64,000 nt of DNA, taken from positions 930,001-994,000 of the forward strand of contig NZ_FNVZ01000005.1 of the NCBI RefSeq assembly GCF_900104625.1. Reading direction: 5' to 3'. The position numbers were made by a program, and so were the translations under genes. The first letter of the stretch is position 1, and each line of letters starts with the position of its first letter. The stretch comes from Leptotrichia massiliensis. Lineage in GTDB: Bacteria; Fusobacteriota; Fusobacteriia; Fusobacteriales; Leptotrichiaceae. Under the pieces are notes generated by a model. It was not told the origin of the DNA and ran no database searches. It worked only from the letters and a program-made list of their open reading frames with translations. Shown in pieces: positions 50,301 to 57,329 of this stretch.

Positions 50301-51453
50301 CTTTTACCCCACTAAAACTCCAATCATGCATTTGCCATGTTTCTAATGAGAAGGCATTTGCTTTCCCATACATATTAATTGTAGAATTAGTGACTGTATT
50401 TTTCCCAAACAAATGAAACGCTATCTGTCCATTATGCGTAGAATTACTAGCATTTTGTGATATTACCCTTCCATCAAGAGCTGTTCCACCTAAAGAAGTA
50501 GAAGTTGTTGTTCCTACTTTTCCAGCCCCTCCTGTATTTCCAGCAACGTGAACAGTTACACCAGAATACGTAGGAGCTCCATTTGTCAAGTATATCAAAA
50601 CTCCTGTTCTTTCACTGTTACTCGCAGTATTATTAACCAATAAATTATTTCCAAATCCTTGAACATAACTATTTGAGTACGGATTGTATCCAGCCCAAAA
50701 AGTTTTACCAGTATCACTCATTCCACTTCTATTCCAAAATCCATTAAGAAATGTAAAGTCTGAAAATGGATTCAAATTTGGTGAAGGTGTTGATGGTATT
50801 ATGTTAGGCAATGTTGGATTAATAGTTGTTACTTGGAGTGGATCCGATACTCGTACATTTAATTGCGGAGTCCCTGGAGTTCCAATAACTGGTAAATTTA
50901 TATTTAGTGCCGTTTTACTTATATTTTTAGGAACAACTCCTGCATCTATCGGTATAAACGCTATTGGTTCCACTAGTCTTGCTAAATTAGTTGCACCATA
51001 TTTTGCTCCAAAATGAGTATCTCCAGACATCTTAGCATTTTTATCTCTAGTATAAATTATATTGTCAGTTTTATTACCACGTCCTTTATAAGTTCCATGC
51101 CAATCATTATAAAAATTATTTATCCCATATTGCCAGCTGCTCCATGGCGATTTTGTAACATGATCCCCTTGTTCCATTAACTGAATTAATTCTATATTTG
51201 TATTTTTTAACAATTTATTATTTTCAGCTTTTGCTCTTTTAAAATTTTGATGTATGTCCTTAATTGACTTAGAAATTTCCTGTTTCTGCTTTTCAATATT
51301 TGTATTTTCTCCTTCTGAAAAAGCATTTTTAACAGAAAAAATCATTCCTGTTATCAAAAATGTAATCAACGCTGAATCTGTATATTTAAAATTTTTGTGC
51401 CTCTTTGCAAATGAACGCAAATCTTTTTGTAAAGTTTTAAGATTATTTGTCAT
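44380..51453 (-). CDS. type V autotransporter, fusobacterial N-terminal type (copy 2)
   Basis: 2357 residues from the ATG at 51453, where AAAGGAGAGAGG is directly adjacent; an upstream ATG at 51525 lacks a site. The same plan as copy 1: signal region (MTNNLKTLQKDLRSFAKRH, then ALITFLITGMIFS), coiled coil ending ELIQLMEQGDHVTKSPWSSW, passenger, barrel ending FRLIY. The first ~900 passenger residues are unlike copy 1; the later repeats (FNIGKDSFGFVNAGQGNTIT and following) and barrel align closely with it. No cysteines are seen. It lies 190 bp upstream of copy 1 on the same strand. Probable large surface adhesin; ligand unknown. Confidence 0.93.
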   Translation of the reverse strand: MTNNLKTLQKDLRSFAKRHKNFKYTDSALITFLITGMIFSVKNAFSEGENTNIEKQKQEISKSIKDIHQNFKRAKAENNKLLKNTNIELIQLMEQGDHVTKSPWSSWQYGINNFYNDWHGTYKGRGNKTDNIIYTRDKNAKMSGDTHFGAKYGATNLARLVEPIAFIPIDAGVVPKNISKTALNINLPVIGTPGTPQLNVRVSDPLQVTTINPTLPNIIPSTPSPNLNPFSDFTFLNGFWNRSGMSDTGKTFWAGYNPYSNSYVQGFGNNLLVNNTASNSERTGVLIYLTNGAPTYSGVTVHVAGNTGGAGKVGTTTSTSLGGTALDGRVISQNASNSTHNGQIAFHLFGKNTVTNSTINMYGKANAFSLETWQMHDWSFSGVKVNIIDKGIENEATNQKGLSDENIIFNIYPSYYETTTGFTAHTLTNRNRGKFNGDVNADLTTRYNIVYSVVGNAGSFGIDNNHGMYNLEGSKNTLYSGLGYQANYGAFASSLTNNASTNGSQHTLAGMKPYINFDSNKISSSGDGNIVMFFAPNTVTDIAPYWAATQTFAETSPEKKAWNKSVIGIYQGEIKTGAKIGMELSKNGGTTAQTIQGNTGTRSDSNQWVEKNVGILAASGQRTGISSQNDLGADAGARTRNIPFSQDVIHSLQINGADFKFGKYSKNGVMIAAQNGTEVDVLMSTNLQDVQDSGGNKVTQITQTKLTDYGVSGAAPTSAVDDTTNEAATGTIIALAQGKWSDATGNLSSMSSNTVTNLKNLSSTINIGQDVEMSARYHKFVYGKADVEEIYPIAYAATKGGIVNAEKTTKALGYGSIIAYASGVNGDTKAGSEVNLKGNVTAQDANAANDDDTKKLKWTNVGGYAKDGGIVNFGTSKNAITTVINGLGAYADGEGSTVNMYGTNTTINTGAAGALVAKDKGAINFGGGTITHKDNLTLAADNKNDHDNTTPFYATTDGQIKFNGATTLDMHDGILITGTNTDYSKTIDNKSKYQGLNNVTVNIHGHNVTLGSFDGLDLEWDDKTDSKQTYQNGLPGISKFAGGKVNLISNATYKSILVNGTLKVSATNVDLNDSSDLYNGIQMGNEMVTIKNTTTVTGNISSTGLVGKGEAQGLSMGNIATSIQVSAGITPSNATSGFVNEGTVNVTGGTGAQGIAGINVSYGTIQNKNSVTIDNGAGLYGTNGSKLVNEKTGTVTVSTSGVGIAGIGTGATVQTYGTDDIGTGPTVEIENHGTINVAGDKAIAIFAKNNTGVARNRVTVVNDHQLTVGKEGVGIAIVSEKSASGTENGGILTAMASGTGSDITAGIEGKGIFAKNSDVNLTGGDYVIETQDDGVGIFASGETNVTGTLEYKYAGNTSKTGMGIVYDQTDTNGNLVNITNSANIKLNNASGTAGGIIGIYTLSTGKDLINTGTITGTSSAKEFGIVTNGANVLNKGSITLSNATSQSDANVGIYAKGSSKIINEGIITTGKNAIGIYGYGVTNSGTINTGDNGTAIYTVGSGTNPLENVNLTSASIINVGENQAVGVYVVGKDQTVTADSGSQFNIGKDSFGFVNAGQGNTITSNANPVTLKGDAIYIYQNDNTGKVFNNTALVSTGDRNYGLYGNGIIENTENIDFVTGVGNVAIYSTGGTATNHGLIKVGGTNLQNKEFGVGMATGYYDKHAANPYSNQGTIINKGTIEVSQANSMGMYAVGPNSKAVNYGDINLSGNNTIGMYLDRGAHGENWGTIQTTVSGLKEVKGIYLANGSYIKNYGTINIQASDTKSAGIWTDKESSENVEENALNPLTNRRGTSAPATKVVTATDMKEMGGVTIKVPPAATPVTVTDAKGNVLPIVNVDTNVSSPAPTIVNVTSPSGVTALDLSTLKVGNSSMLNYPSASQANTIGMYVDTSGINYTNPIQGIENLGRLSDINLYFGTEVARYTTSKVIQVGDNILTPYNDALSRVVTAGTMLNVTSSSLTWMAQPTKDPVTGLLDKVYLVKVPYTALAQKGDENTYNFLTGLEQRYGAEGIGTRENEIFQKLNDLGKGEGHIMAQAIDEMKGHQYGSLQQRINATGNVLDKEFSYLKNEWRNPSKQNNKIKLFSSRNEYNTDTAGIVDYTNNAYGVAYVHENEKIKMGNSSGWYAGAVINRYRFKDLGKSKENQSMFKAGVFKTMSPKNDHNGALQWTVSGDIFAGINNIKRRYLVVDEVFEAKSGYHSYGAAIKNEFSYDIRMSERTHLRPYGAVKMEYGRFNGIKENSGQLKLEVKGNDYFSVKPEAGIEFKYVQPLAVKTNLSVGVSAAYENEIGKLQNSNQARLRNTTADWYNLEKEKEDRRGNGKFDLNIGIDNTKFGVTVNAGYDTKGENIRGGIGFRLIY

Positions 51454-51781
51454 TCCTCTCTCCTTTTTTATTTTTGATTCTATTTTTTTAATAATATTCT
51501 CAAACTCAACATTTTTAGAAATCAAACAATTTTTACCTTAAAATTTAAATCAATAATTATTTTATATAAACCTAAACTGATAACGAAATTGTAAAGATTT
51601 CAAAAAATTAATCACAAGATTTATTATATCACAAAAAAAAAGAAAAAAATAGTGTTTTTTTTATAAAAATATAATATTTTTATCAGATTTTTAAAAGAAA
51701 AGGTTTACAAATATAAAACCAAATTTAATGCAATTTCTAAAACTTCTTAAAAACTAAATTATAGAATAATTCCCCACAAAA
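51454..51781. other. AT-rich leader/intergenic stretch upstream of autotransporter copy 2
   Basis: Must contain the promoter for copy 2. Several TATAAA-like boxes exist but none has a convincing -35 partner. Confidence 0.45.
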
Positions 51782-51809
51782 AAATCACTGTTCTCTAAAA
51801 CAGCGATTT
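51782..51809 (-). terminator. terminator of the triple membrane-protein operon
   Basis: AAATCGCTGTT pairs with AACAGTGATTT on the minus strand, one G-U, followed by TTTTGTG. Confidence 0.85.
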
Positions 51810-51820
51810 GTTAACATTTT

Positions 51821-52702
51821 TTAATTATTTTTATTTTTGTTATCATCTAAGATTTGATTCTTTTCATTTAAATTATTTTCAATTCCAAATTTTAATTCTT
51901 CGTTTAAATTTTCCCCCAAGTAATCATATTCTACATTTAAAAATACTATAATATCTAAAATTTGTAAATACATTACAAATAAACTCAAAATCATCACAAA
52001 GATAAATATTATAATTAAATTTGCTACAAAATTTTCTATATTTAAAATATTGAAAAATATGTTTGTCATAATGTTAAAAATTAAAATTCCTAAAGCAATA
52101 ATAAGTCCTGGTAAAAATTTTCTAATCCTATTTCCATCAGACAAGTTCAAACTGTAGTCAATTGATTCCATAAGTCCAAAATTACGAATATAATAAGCCT
52201 CAAAATACCAAAAAGCCCATATCGCAATACAAAAGGAAACAATACTAAATATAATTAAAAAAATAACTCCAACTATTGAATTTTCCATTCTATTTCTAAT
52301 AATTCCTGCTACAAAAAATATAACTACCAATACCGAAGCTTTTGAAAACAATTCTTTTAATTTTAAATTTTTTTTATTTCCTTCAATTGTTAATGCTACT
52401 TTTCTAAAAAAATAGACTGTGACAAAAATTGAAGCTATTGAAATTATTACATCTAAAACATTAAATATTTTAGCCCACAGTATCATTATTTTACTAGCTC
52501 TAAAATAAACGAGTAATTCCTCATCCAATGTTAAATTTACAATTTTTATTATAATTGACGCAATTATAAATGCAAATATTGAAACCATCATTAAAGTGTT
52601 CTCTTTCCAAAAATTTTTAAATGCTTCAAAAGCAAGAATAAAGTATTCTAAGGTACTTAATTTTTTTTCTATTAATTTTTCTCTTATATTTTCTAAACTC
52701 AT
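51821..52702 (-). CDS. multi-pass membrane protein, paralogue 3 of 3
   Basis: 293 residues with about six membrane segments. The N-terminus (MSLENIREKLIEKKLSTLEY) and the YYIRNFGLMESIDYSLNLSDG motif before the last helices match the two upstream genes; the fold recalls the membrane domain of glycerophosphodiester phosphodiesterases (PF10110-like), without a catalytic part. The C-terminal tail is Asn/Glu/Lys-rich. Third gene of a tight operon. Function unknown. Confidence 0.78.
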   Translation of the reverse strand: MSLENIREKLIEKKLSTLEYFILAFEAFKNFWKENTLMMVSIFAFIIASIIIKIVNLTLDEELLVYFRASKIMILWAKIFNVLDVIISIASIFVTVYFFRKVALTIEGNKKNLKLKELFSKASVLVVIFFVAGIIRNRMENSIVGVIFLIIFSIVSFCIAIWAFWYFEAYYIRNFGLMESIDYSLNLSDGNRIRKFLPGLIIALGILIFNIMTNIFFNILNIENFVANLIIIFIFVMILSLFVMYLQILDIIVFLNVEYDYLGENLNEELKFGIENNLNEKNQILDDNKNKNN

Positions 52703-52730
52703 AATTTCATCTTACCTCTCTCTCTATAAA

Positions 52731-53648
52731 TTAAATATTTTTTTCAATTTTTCTCATTTCTTCATCTTTATTTTTTAAATAATTATACTCTACATTTAAA
52801 AATATTACTACATTCATTATTGTTATAATAAGCACTAAGACACTTGCAAATACCCCGTATATAATATTTACAGGTATAATATAAGCTGGTATATAAAACA
52901 ATAATTTATCAAGTACCAGAGAAATTATAAAATTTAATACTGTAATTCCAAAAACAGGAATCACTATTCTTAGTCTATTCTTCTTAGACAATTTTAAGTT
53001 ATATCTAAAAGCATCTATTACTGTCGTATCTCTAATGTAATAAGTTTGTTCAAAATAAAGGATATTTATAGCTATAAAAAATCCAATAATTCCAAAAATT
53101 ATCATAGAGATTATTTGAATAACCTTTACCGCTAATGCCGAATCTAATTTCATAATTAATATAACAAAAACCTGTATCATTGATATAAATAAAGCTATAA
53201 GAAAAAATACAATTGTAGCCAAAAGAGCTACTCCAATCATTTTTATATATTTTACAAAGATTTTTTTTAAACTATAACTATCTTCATTGCCCTCAATTTT
53301 GCAAGCAACTTTAAAATATATAATTCTTTTTACAAAACCTACATACAAAATTATTAAAAATGTACTAAAAACAATCAATAACATTGAGGTGAAATATCCT
53401 GTCAATAATTCCATTTGTTCATACGAACCCGTATTTCTTATTTCTAATGATAATCGTTGCATTTTTAAAAATATTTCTCTTATCTTTATATTTGAAAGCA
53501 TTAACCATATATAACTTAGGACAAAAAATAAAATCCATAATTTATTTTCTTTAATTACATATTTTAATACTTCAAGTACTTTTTTAAAATATTCTACTAT
53601 TTTTAACTTTCTTTCAAATAATTCCCTTTGTAAATTTTCAAAATTCAT
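52731..53648 (-). CDS. multi-pass membrane protein, paralogue 2 of 3
   Basis: 305 residues from the ATG at 53648 (AAGGAGATT upstream; an ATG 21 nt earlier has no site). About six membrane segments. Shared motifs with its neighbours: N-terminal MNFENLQRELFERKLKIVEY, EQTYYIRDTTVIDAFRYNLK with LSKKNRLRIVIP, and a final NVVIFLNVEYNYLK. Lies 24 nt after the previous gene. The three probably arose by tandem duplication; together they may form a membrane complex, but there is no direct evidence. Confidence 0.78.
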   Translation of the reverse strand: MNFENLQRELFERKLKIVEYFKKVLEVLKYVIKENKLWILFFVLSYIWLMLSNIKIREIFLKMQRLSLEIRNTGSYEQMELLTGYFTSMLLIVFSTFLIILYVGFVKRIIYFKVACKIEGNEDSYSLKKIFVKYIKMIGVALLATIVFFLIALFISMIQVFVILIMKLDSALAVKVIQIISMIIFGIIGFFIAINILYFEQTYYIRDTTVIDAFRYNLKLSKKNRLRIVIPVFGITVLNFIISLVLDKLLFYIPAYIIPVNIIYGVFASVLVLIITIMNVVIFLNVEYNYLKNKDEEMRKIEKNI

Positions 53649-53672
53649 AACTAATCTCCTTCTGTTCATAAT

Positions 53673-54527
53673 TTAAATTATTTCTCTTCTCAATTCCTTT
53701 AAATCCATATATTCCAGATTCAAATAAACAACATTTTCAAGTGTAACTACAAAAATTTCAGAAATTGTTTTAATTATTCCTGCAATTATTGAAATAACTA
53801 CGGCTAATAATTGTGGATTTTTAATCATTATTTCCAAAGTCCATCCAAAAAATTGATTTAATAAAAGAGTAATTAAAATTATTATTACTAATGGAATTAC
53901 TATTAATAACCTTTTTCCTTTGCTCAAATGAAGATTATATTTAAATGCTTCTATTATATTTACATCTCTTAAATAATATGCTTGTTTAAAATATAAAAGA
54001 TTTATTTTGAGAATCAGTAAAACCATTACTATTAAGACTAATGGACTTGCAACTATTGAAAAAATAATCGCAATAATTAACAATACTGTCCAAACCAATA
54101 TATTTATAAAAACCATTATTAGATATTTAACAATAATTTCCAACACTTTAAATTCATCAATCTTCTCCTCTATTTCTAATCCTATTTTTTTTCTAATAAT
54201 CACAATAATGAATTCAATAAATCCAGAAATTGCAATATAGCCCAATAAACAAATAACAACTGTCAACATTGCCAAAATAAATTTATCTGTAGTTAATTTG
54301 TTTTGTATTTTGTTATACTCAAAAGCTGCTTCATACATTTTTCTTAATGGTGTCCATAAAACAAATGATATGAAAAGTCCTAAAATAGTAGAAACTAAAA
54401 AATGCAAAAACACTATTAAAGGATACTTTTTTACAAAGGATTTAAAAACATCAAAACTATTATTCCCATATTCCAAAAAGGAAAAATATTTTTCTTGTAA
54501 ACTTTTTCTCAAATTCCCTAAATTCAT
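53673..54527 (-). CDS. multi-pass membrane protein, paralogue 1 of 3
   Basis: 284 residues, about six membrane segments. N-terminus MNLGNLRKSLQEKYFSFLEY; KQAYYLRDVNIIEAFKYNLH with LSKGKRLLIVIP; end TLENVVYLNLEYMDLKELRR. First gene of the operon, GAGGTAG before the ATG. Divergent from the secreted MORN protein gene at 54763. The membrane topology is clear; the role is not. Confidence 0.78.
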   Translation of the reverse strand: MNLGNLRKSLQEKYFSFLEYGNNSFDVFKSFVKKYPLIVFLHFLVSTILGLFISFVLWTPLRKMYEAAFEYNKIQNKLTTDKFILAMLTVVICLLGYIAISGFIEFIIVIIRKKIGLEIEEKIDEFKVLEIIVKYLIMVFINILVWTVLLIIAIIFSIVASPLVLIVMVLLILKINLLYFKQAYYLRDVNIIEAFKYNLHLSKGKRLLIVIPLVIIILITLLLNQFFGWTLEIMIKNPQLLAVVISIIAGIIKTISEIFVVTLENVVYLNLEYMDLKELRREII

Positions 54528-54762
54528 CCAAACTACCTCTTTCTACAAAAATAAGTTTAAAATTCCTCAATGCTAAAATTATAACATACTTTATTAGTTT
54601 TTAAAAATTATTTTCCTTTATTTTAGCTGTTTTTTATTCTTACAGTTTATAAATTTTACCAAAATAAATTTTTTCATTTTGTTAAATAATTTTTTTCTCT
54701 AAGCAAAATATAATTAATTATTGATATAATAAAACTAATGCTAAAAAAGGAGGAATTTTATT

Positions 54763-55674
54763 ATGTTAAAATCATTCAAAAAATCAATGATTGTTTTATT
54801 TTCATGTATATCTATTAGCATGATTTCATCTGCCGCAACTCAAAGTGTTACACCAAAAAGAATCAGTGAATATCTATCACAATCATCACGTGCATTAAGT
54901 TCGCCTTACAGCACGGTTGCCGATGTTGCTGTTTCTGGAAACCTTGCGACTGTAAAAGAAACTGGGCAACCATTTACTGGAACTTATGTTGAATTTAATC
55001 AGTCTGGAAATGCTCAAGTTGTAAGAAATTTCCAAAATGGAACATTAAACGGGCCTATGTTCTTGTATTATGAAAACGGTAACATCCAAAAAGTAGTAAA
55101 CTATGTAAATGGTGTAAGAAATGGCGAAGATATTGATTTTTATGGAAACGGAAATTCAAAAGTCCTAAGAAATTACCAAAACGGTCTGTTAAATGGAAAA
55201 AGTTTTGAATTTGATGAATTTGGACGCTTAACTTCTTCGCTTGAATATGTAAATAATGCTAAAAATGGAAAAGAAATAAAATTTTCTAATGGTGTTGTAA
55301 CAAATGAAAATACATACGCAAACGGACAATTAAACGGTGAAGCAAAATCGTATTATTCTAATGGTACTATACGTTCAAATGGGAATTATTCAAGTAACTT
55401 TAGAAATGGACAATGGACTTGGAATTATGAAAATGGTAAGAAAAAATTAATTGAAACTTATCAAAACGGTATAATTACTGAAATTCTTGGGTATTCAAGA
55501 AATGGTTCAAAAGAGCGTGAAATGAAACTTGTAAATGGAAATGGTAATTTTACCCAATATTATGATAACGGAAAAATCAAAGTTCAAGGTGCATTAAAAA
55601 ACTACAAAGCTTATGGAAACTGGAGTTTTTATAACAAAGATGGATACTTGACTGATACTCAAGGGTTTTATTAA
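54763..55674 (+). CDS. exported MORN-repeat protein (YwqK-like)
   Basis: 303 residues. The signal peptide is likely cleaved after SSA near residue 23-24. At least seven MORN-type repeats follow (about 70-300), pattern N-G-x-L-N-G-x-x-x-x-Y-x-x-N-G-x-I, for example FQNGTLNGPMFLYYENGNIQ. YwqK-type MORN proteins are annotated as antitoxins of YwqJ-type nucleases in some genomes, but here the export signal argues for an envelope or surface role. GGAGG precedes the ATG. Confidence 0.85.
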   Translation: MLKSFKKSMIVLFSCISISMISSAATQSVTPKRISEYLSQSSRALSSPYSTVADVAVSGNLATVKETGQPFTGTYVEFNQSGNAQVVRNFQNGTLNGPMFLYYENGNIQKVVNYVNGVRNGEDIDFYGNGNSKVLRNYQNGLLNGKSFEFDEFGRLTSSLEYVNNAKNGKEIKFSNGVVTNENTYANGQLNGEAKSYYSNGTIRSNGNYSSNFRNGQWTWNYENGKKKLIETYQNGIITEILGYSRNGSKEREMKLVNGNGNFTQYYDNGKIKVQGALKNYKAYGNWSFYNKDGYLTDTQGFY

Positions 55675-55680
55675 AAACGA

Positions 55681-55708
55681 TTGATTTTTTTATAAAATAG
55701 TGTATAAT
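55681..55708 (+). promoter_or_regulatory. promoter of the FMN-binding-like gene
   Basis: TTGATT (55681-55686), 16-bp spacer, TATAAT (55703-55708). It starts seven bases past the previous stop and would give a 150-nt leader before 55868. A second AAGGAG lies at about 55,821, without an obvious start. Confidence 0.5.
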
Positions 55709-55867
55709 TATAGTAGGAAGACTTTAAAACTAACTAAAAAAGATTAAAATAAAATTGATTTTTACATGATATTTTATTAATTTTTATAATTATATTTTAA
55801 AGTAATCCGAATATATATTTAAGGAGATTTAAGAAAAAATTTTTATTTTAGAAAGTGGTGTTTAAGT

Positions 55868-56236
55868 ATGAAAAAATTATTGTTTGTATTAATGTTTTTA
55901 TTAAATGTTTTGGGCTTTTCAGCAATGAAAAATGGTATTTATTCAGTTGAGAAAAAATATGATGGTAACTGGACTTCATTCGTAAAATTAACTGTTAAAG
56001 ATGGTAAAATAATTGGTGCCCAGTACGACAGAAAAAATCAAAAAGGTGAATTATTATCAATGAATCAAAACTCATTTAGAGATACAGCTCTTGAAATTTC
56101 AAGAAATCTTATAAATTCCCAAAACGTAAGTTCCGTAACGGGAAAAGACGCAACAGCGGTATCAGAATTTAAACAAATGTCAAACTTTTTAATTAATAAA
56201 GCCAATAATGGTGAAACTGGAGATTTCAAAATGTAA
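55868..56236 (+). CDS. exported FMN-binding-domain-like small protein
   Basis: 122 residues with a signal peptide (MKKLLFVLMFLLNVLGFSA, cleavage near 19). The mature domain resembles exported FMN-binding domains: GIYSVEKKYDGNWTSFVKLT then VKDGKIIGAQYD. The usual flavinylation site S/T-G-A-T is altered to VTGKDATAVSEF, so covalent FMN is doubtful. Such proteins can take part in extracellular electron transfer. GTGGTG precedes the ATG. Confidence 0.7.
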   Translation: MKKLLFVLMFLLNVLGFSAMKNGIYSVEKKYDGNWTSFVKLTVKDGKIIGAQYDRKNQKGELLSMNQNSFRDTALEISRNLINSQNVSSVTGKDATAVSEFKQMSNFLINKANNGETGDFKM

Positions 56237-56291
56237 TAAATCATTACAATTAAAATCTTAATTTTTTCAAAATTAAAAAGTTAATATAGTA

Positions 56292-56334
56292 AAAAAGGAG
56301 TTATCTTCATTAATCTATGAGATTGCTCCTTTTT
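56292..56334. terminator. bidirectional terminator between convergent genes
   Basis: AAAAAGGAG (56292-56300) and CTCCTTTTT (56326-56334) form a nine-bp stem with A- and T-runs on both sides. Confidence 0.85.
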
Positions 56335-56336
56335 TA

Positions 56337-56882
56337 TTAATTATTTTCTTCCAAGAAATTTAATAATTTCTGTATTTTCCTATCCTTTTCATCTTCCACT
56401 AATTTTATTTCAAAAAAATACTTTCCTATATTTTTATACTCCATAGCCTCTTTTTCAAATTCTTTTGAATAATCAGCTTTTTTTAAATACAGTATCTGCC
56501 TTTCTGGAAAATAAATCAGTTTTCTATTATATGGCAATATAAAAACATAAAACACATCTTTACTGCCTATCTTCCATTTCCACCCGATTAAATGTCTTTT
56601 AAAGTTAAAACGATATGATCTAACTGTATCATTAAGCGAGAATCCATAATTCATTACATAAAGTTTCGTTTTGAAATCAAATTTCTGAAGATACCAAAAA
56701 TCATATTTTCGATTCTCTTTTACAAGTCTAATTCTCTCATCTTTAAGAAAGAAAATTAAACTTCCTACATAAATTGAAATTATAAAAATAAAAATACTTA
56801 TAACTATACTTTTTCTTTTCCTGTAGTAAGCTCTTACTTTCCAAAATAACTCTTCTAAAAAATCTAATATATCGTATATCAT
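56337..56882 (-). CDS. single-pass membrane protein, hypothetical
   Basis: 181 residues. A short basic N-terminus leads into one membrane helix (IVISIFIFIISIYVGSLIFF, about 27-46), followed by a lysine- and aromatic-rich domain that would be outside the cytoplasm. No family is recognised. AGGTGAG precedes the ATG. Third gene behind nox and the OsmC-family gene, gap 26 nt; its link to redox defence is only positional. Confidence 0.68.
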   Translation of the reverse strand: MIYDILDFLEELFWKVRAYYRKRKSIVISIFIFIISIYVGSLIFFLKDERIRLVKENRKYDFWYLQKFDFKTKLYVMNYGFSLNDTVRSYRFNFKRHLIGWKWKIGSKDVFYVFILPYNRKLIYFPERQILYLKKADYSKEFEKEAMEYKNIGKYFFEIKLVEDEKDRKIQKLLNFLEENN

Positions 56883-56908
56883 TTTTTCTCACCTAAATGC
56901 AGTTTTAA

Positions 56909-57295
56909 CTATTCCACATCATAAATAAATGAATAGTTTTGTTTCACATCTTTACTTAAACTTCTGCCAACTACACACATTTCTTCTACTGATTTTTCAG
57001 CTTTTTCTCTTACTTCCTGACTGTATTCCTTTTTTAGATGAAATACAATATTGATTTCTGTAACTTTAAAAGTTGTTAAATCGACTTTTTTCGCAACTTC
57101 TGCATAGCAATTTTGAAAATTCTGGTTATTAGCCTCCAATTTTATTGATAAAACTGTCATAGCACATGAAGCTACAGATGCAGCGAGAAGTTCTGACGGA
57201 GAAAGCATTTCGCCATTACGGTCTGTCAAAATAATCTCGCTATTTCTGTTATTTTCTATTTTCATTCTAAAATTTTTGTCATATTTTACTATCAT
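56909..57295 (-). CDS. OsmC/Ohr-family protein
   Basis: 128 residues, usual length. OsmC-type enzymes reduce organic hydroperoxides with two reactive cysteines. Here they are in LLAASVASCAMTVLSIKLEA (Cys about 43) and VEEMCVVGRSLSKDV (Cys about 106). The N-terminal strand segment SEIILTDRNGEMLSPSELL is typical. Located 34 nt downstream of nox, consistent with a shared role in oxygen or peroxide defence. Confidence 0.9.
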   Translation of the reverse strand: MIVKYDKNFRMKIENNRNSEIILTDRNGEMLSPSELLAASVASCAMTVLSIKLEANNQNFQNCYAEVAKKVDLTTFKVTEINIVFHLKKEYSQEVREKAEKSVEEMCVVGRSLSKDVKQNYSFIYDVE

Positions 57296-57329
57296 TTTAT
57301 CTATTTTTATCCTTCAATTATCTTAAATT

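Noticed and set aside
55821-55870. Fourth case of a distant AAGGAG before the FMN-binding-like gene
   Set aside because: No convincing hairpin fills the gap, and GTGGTG close to the ATG can serve as ribosome site.
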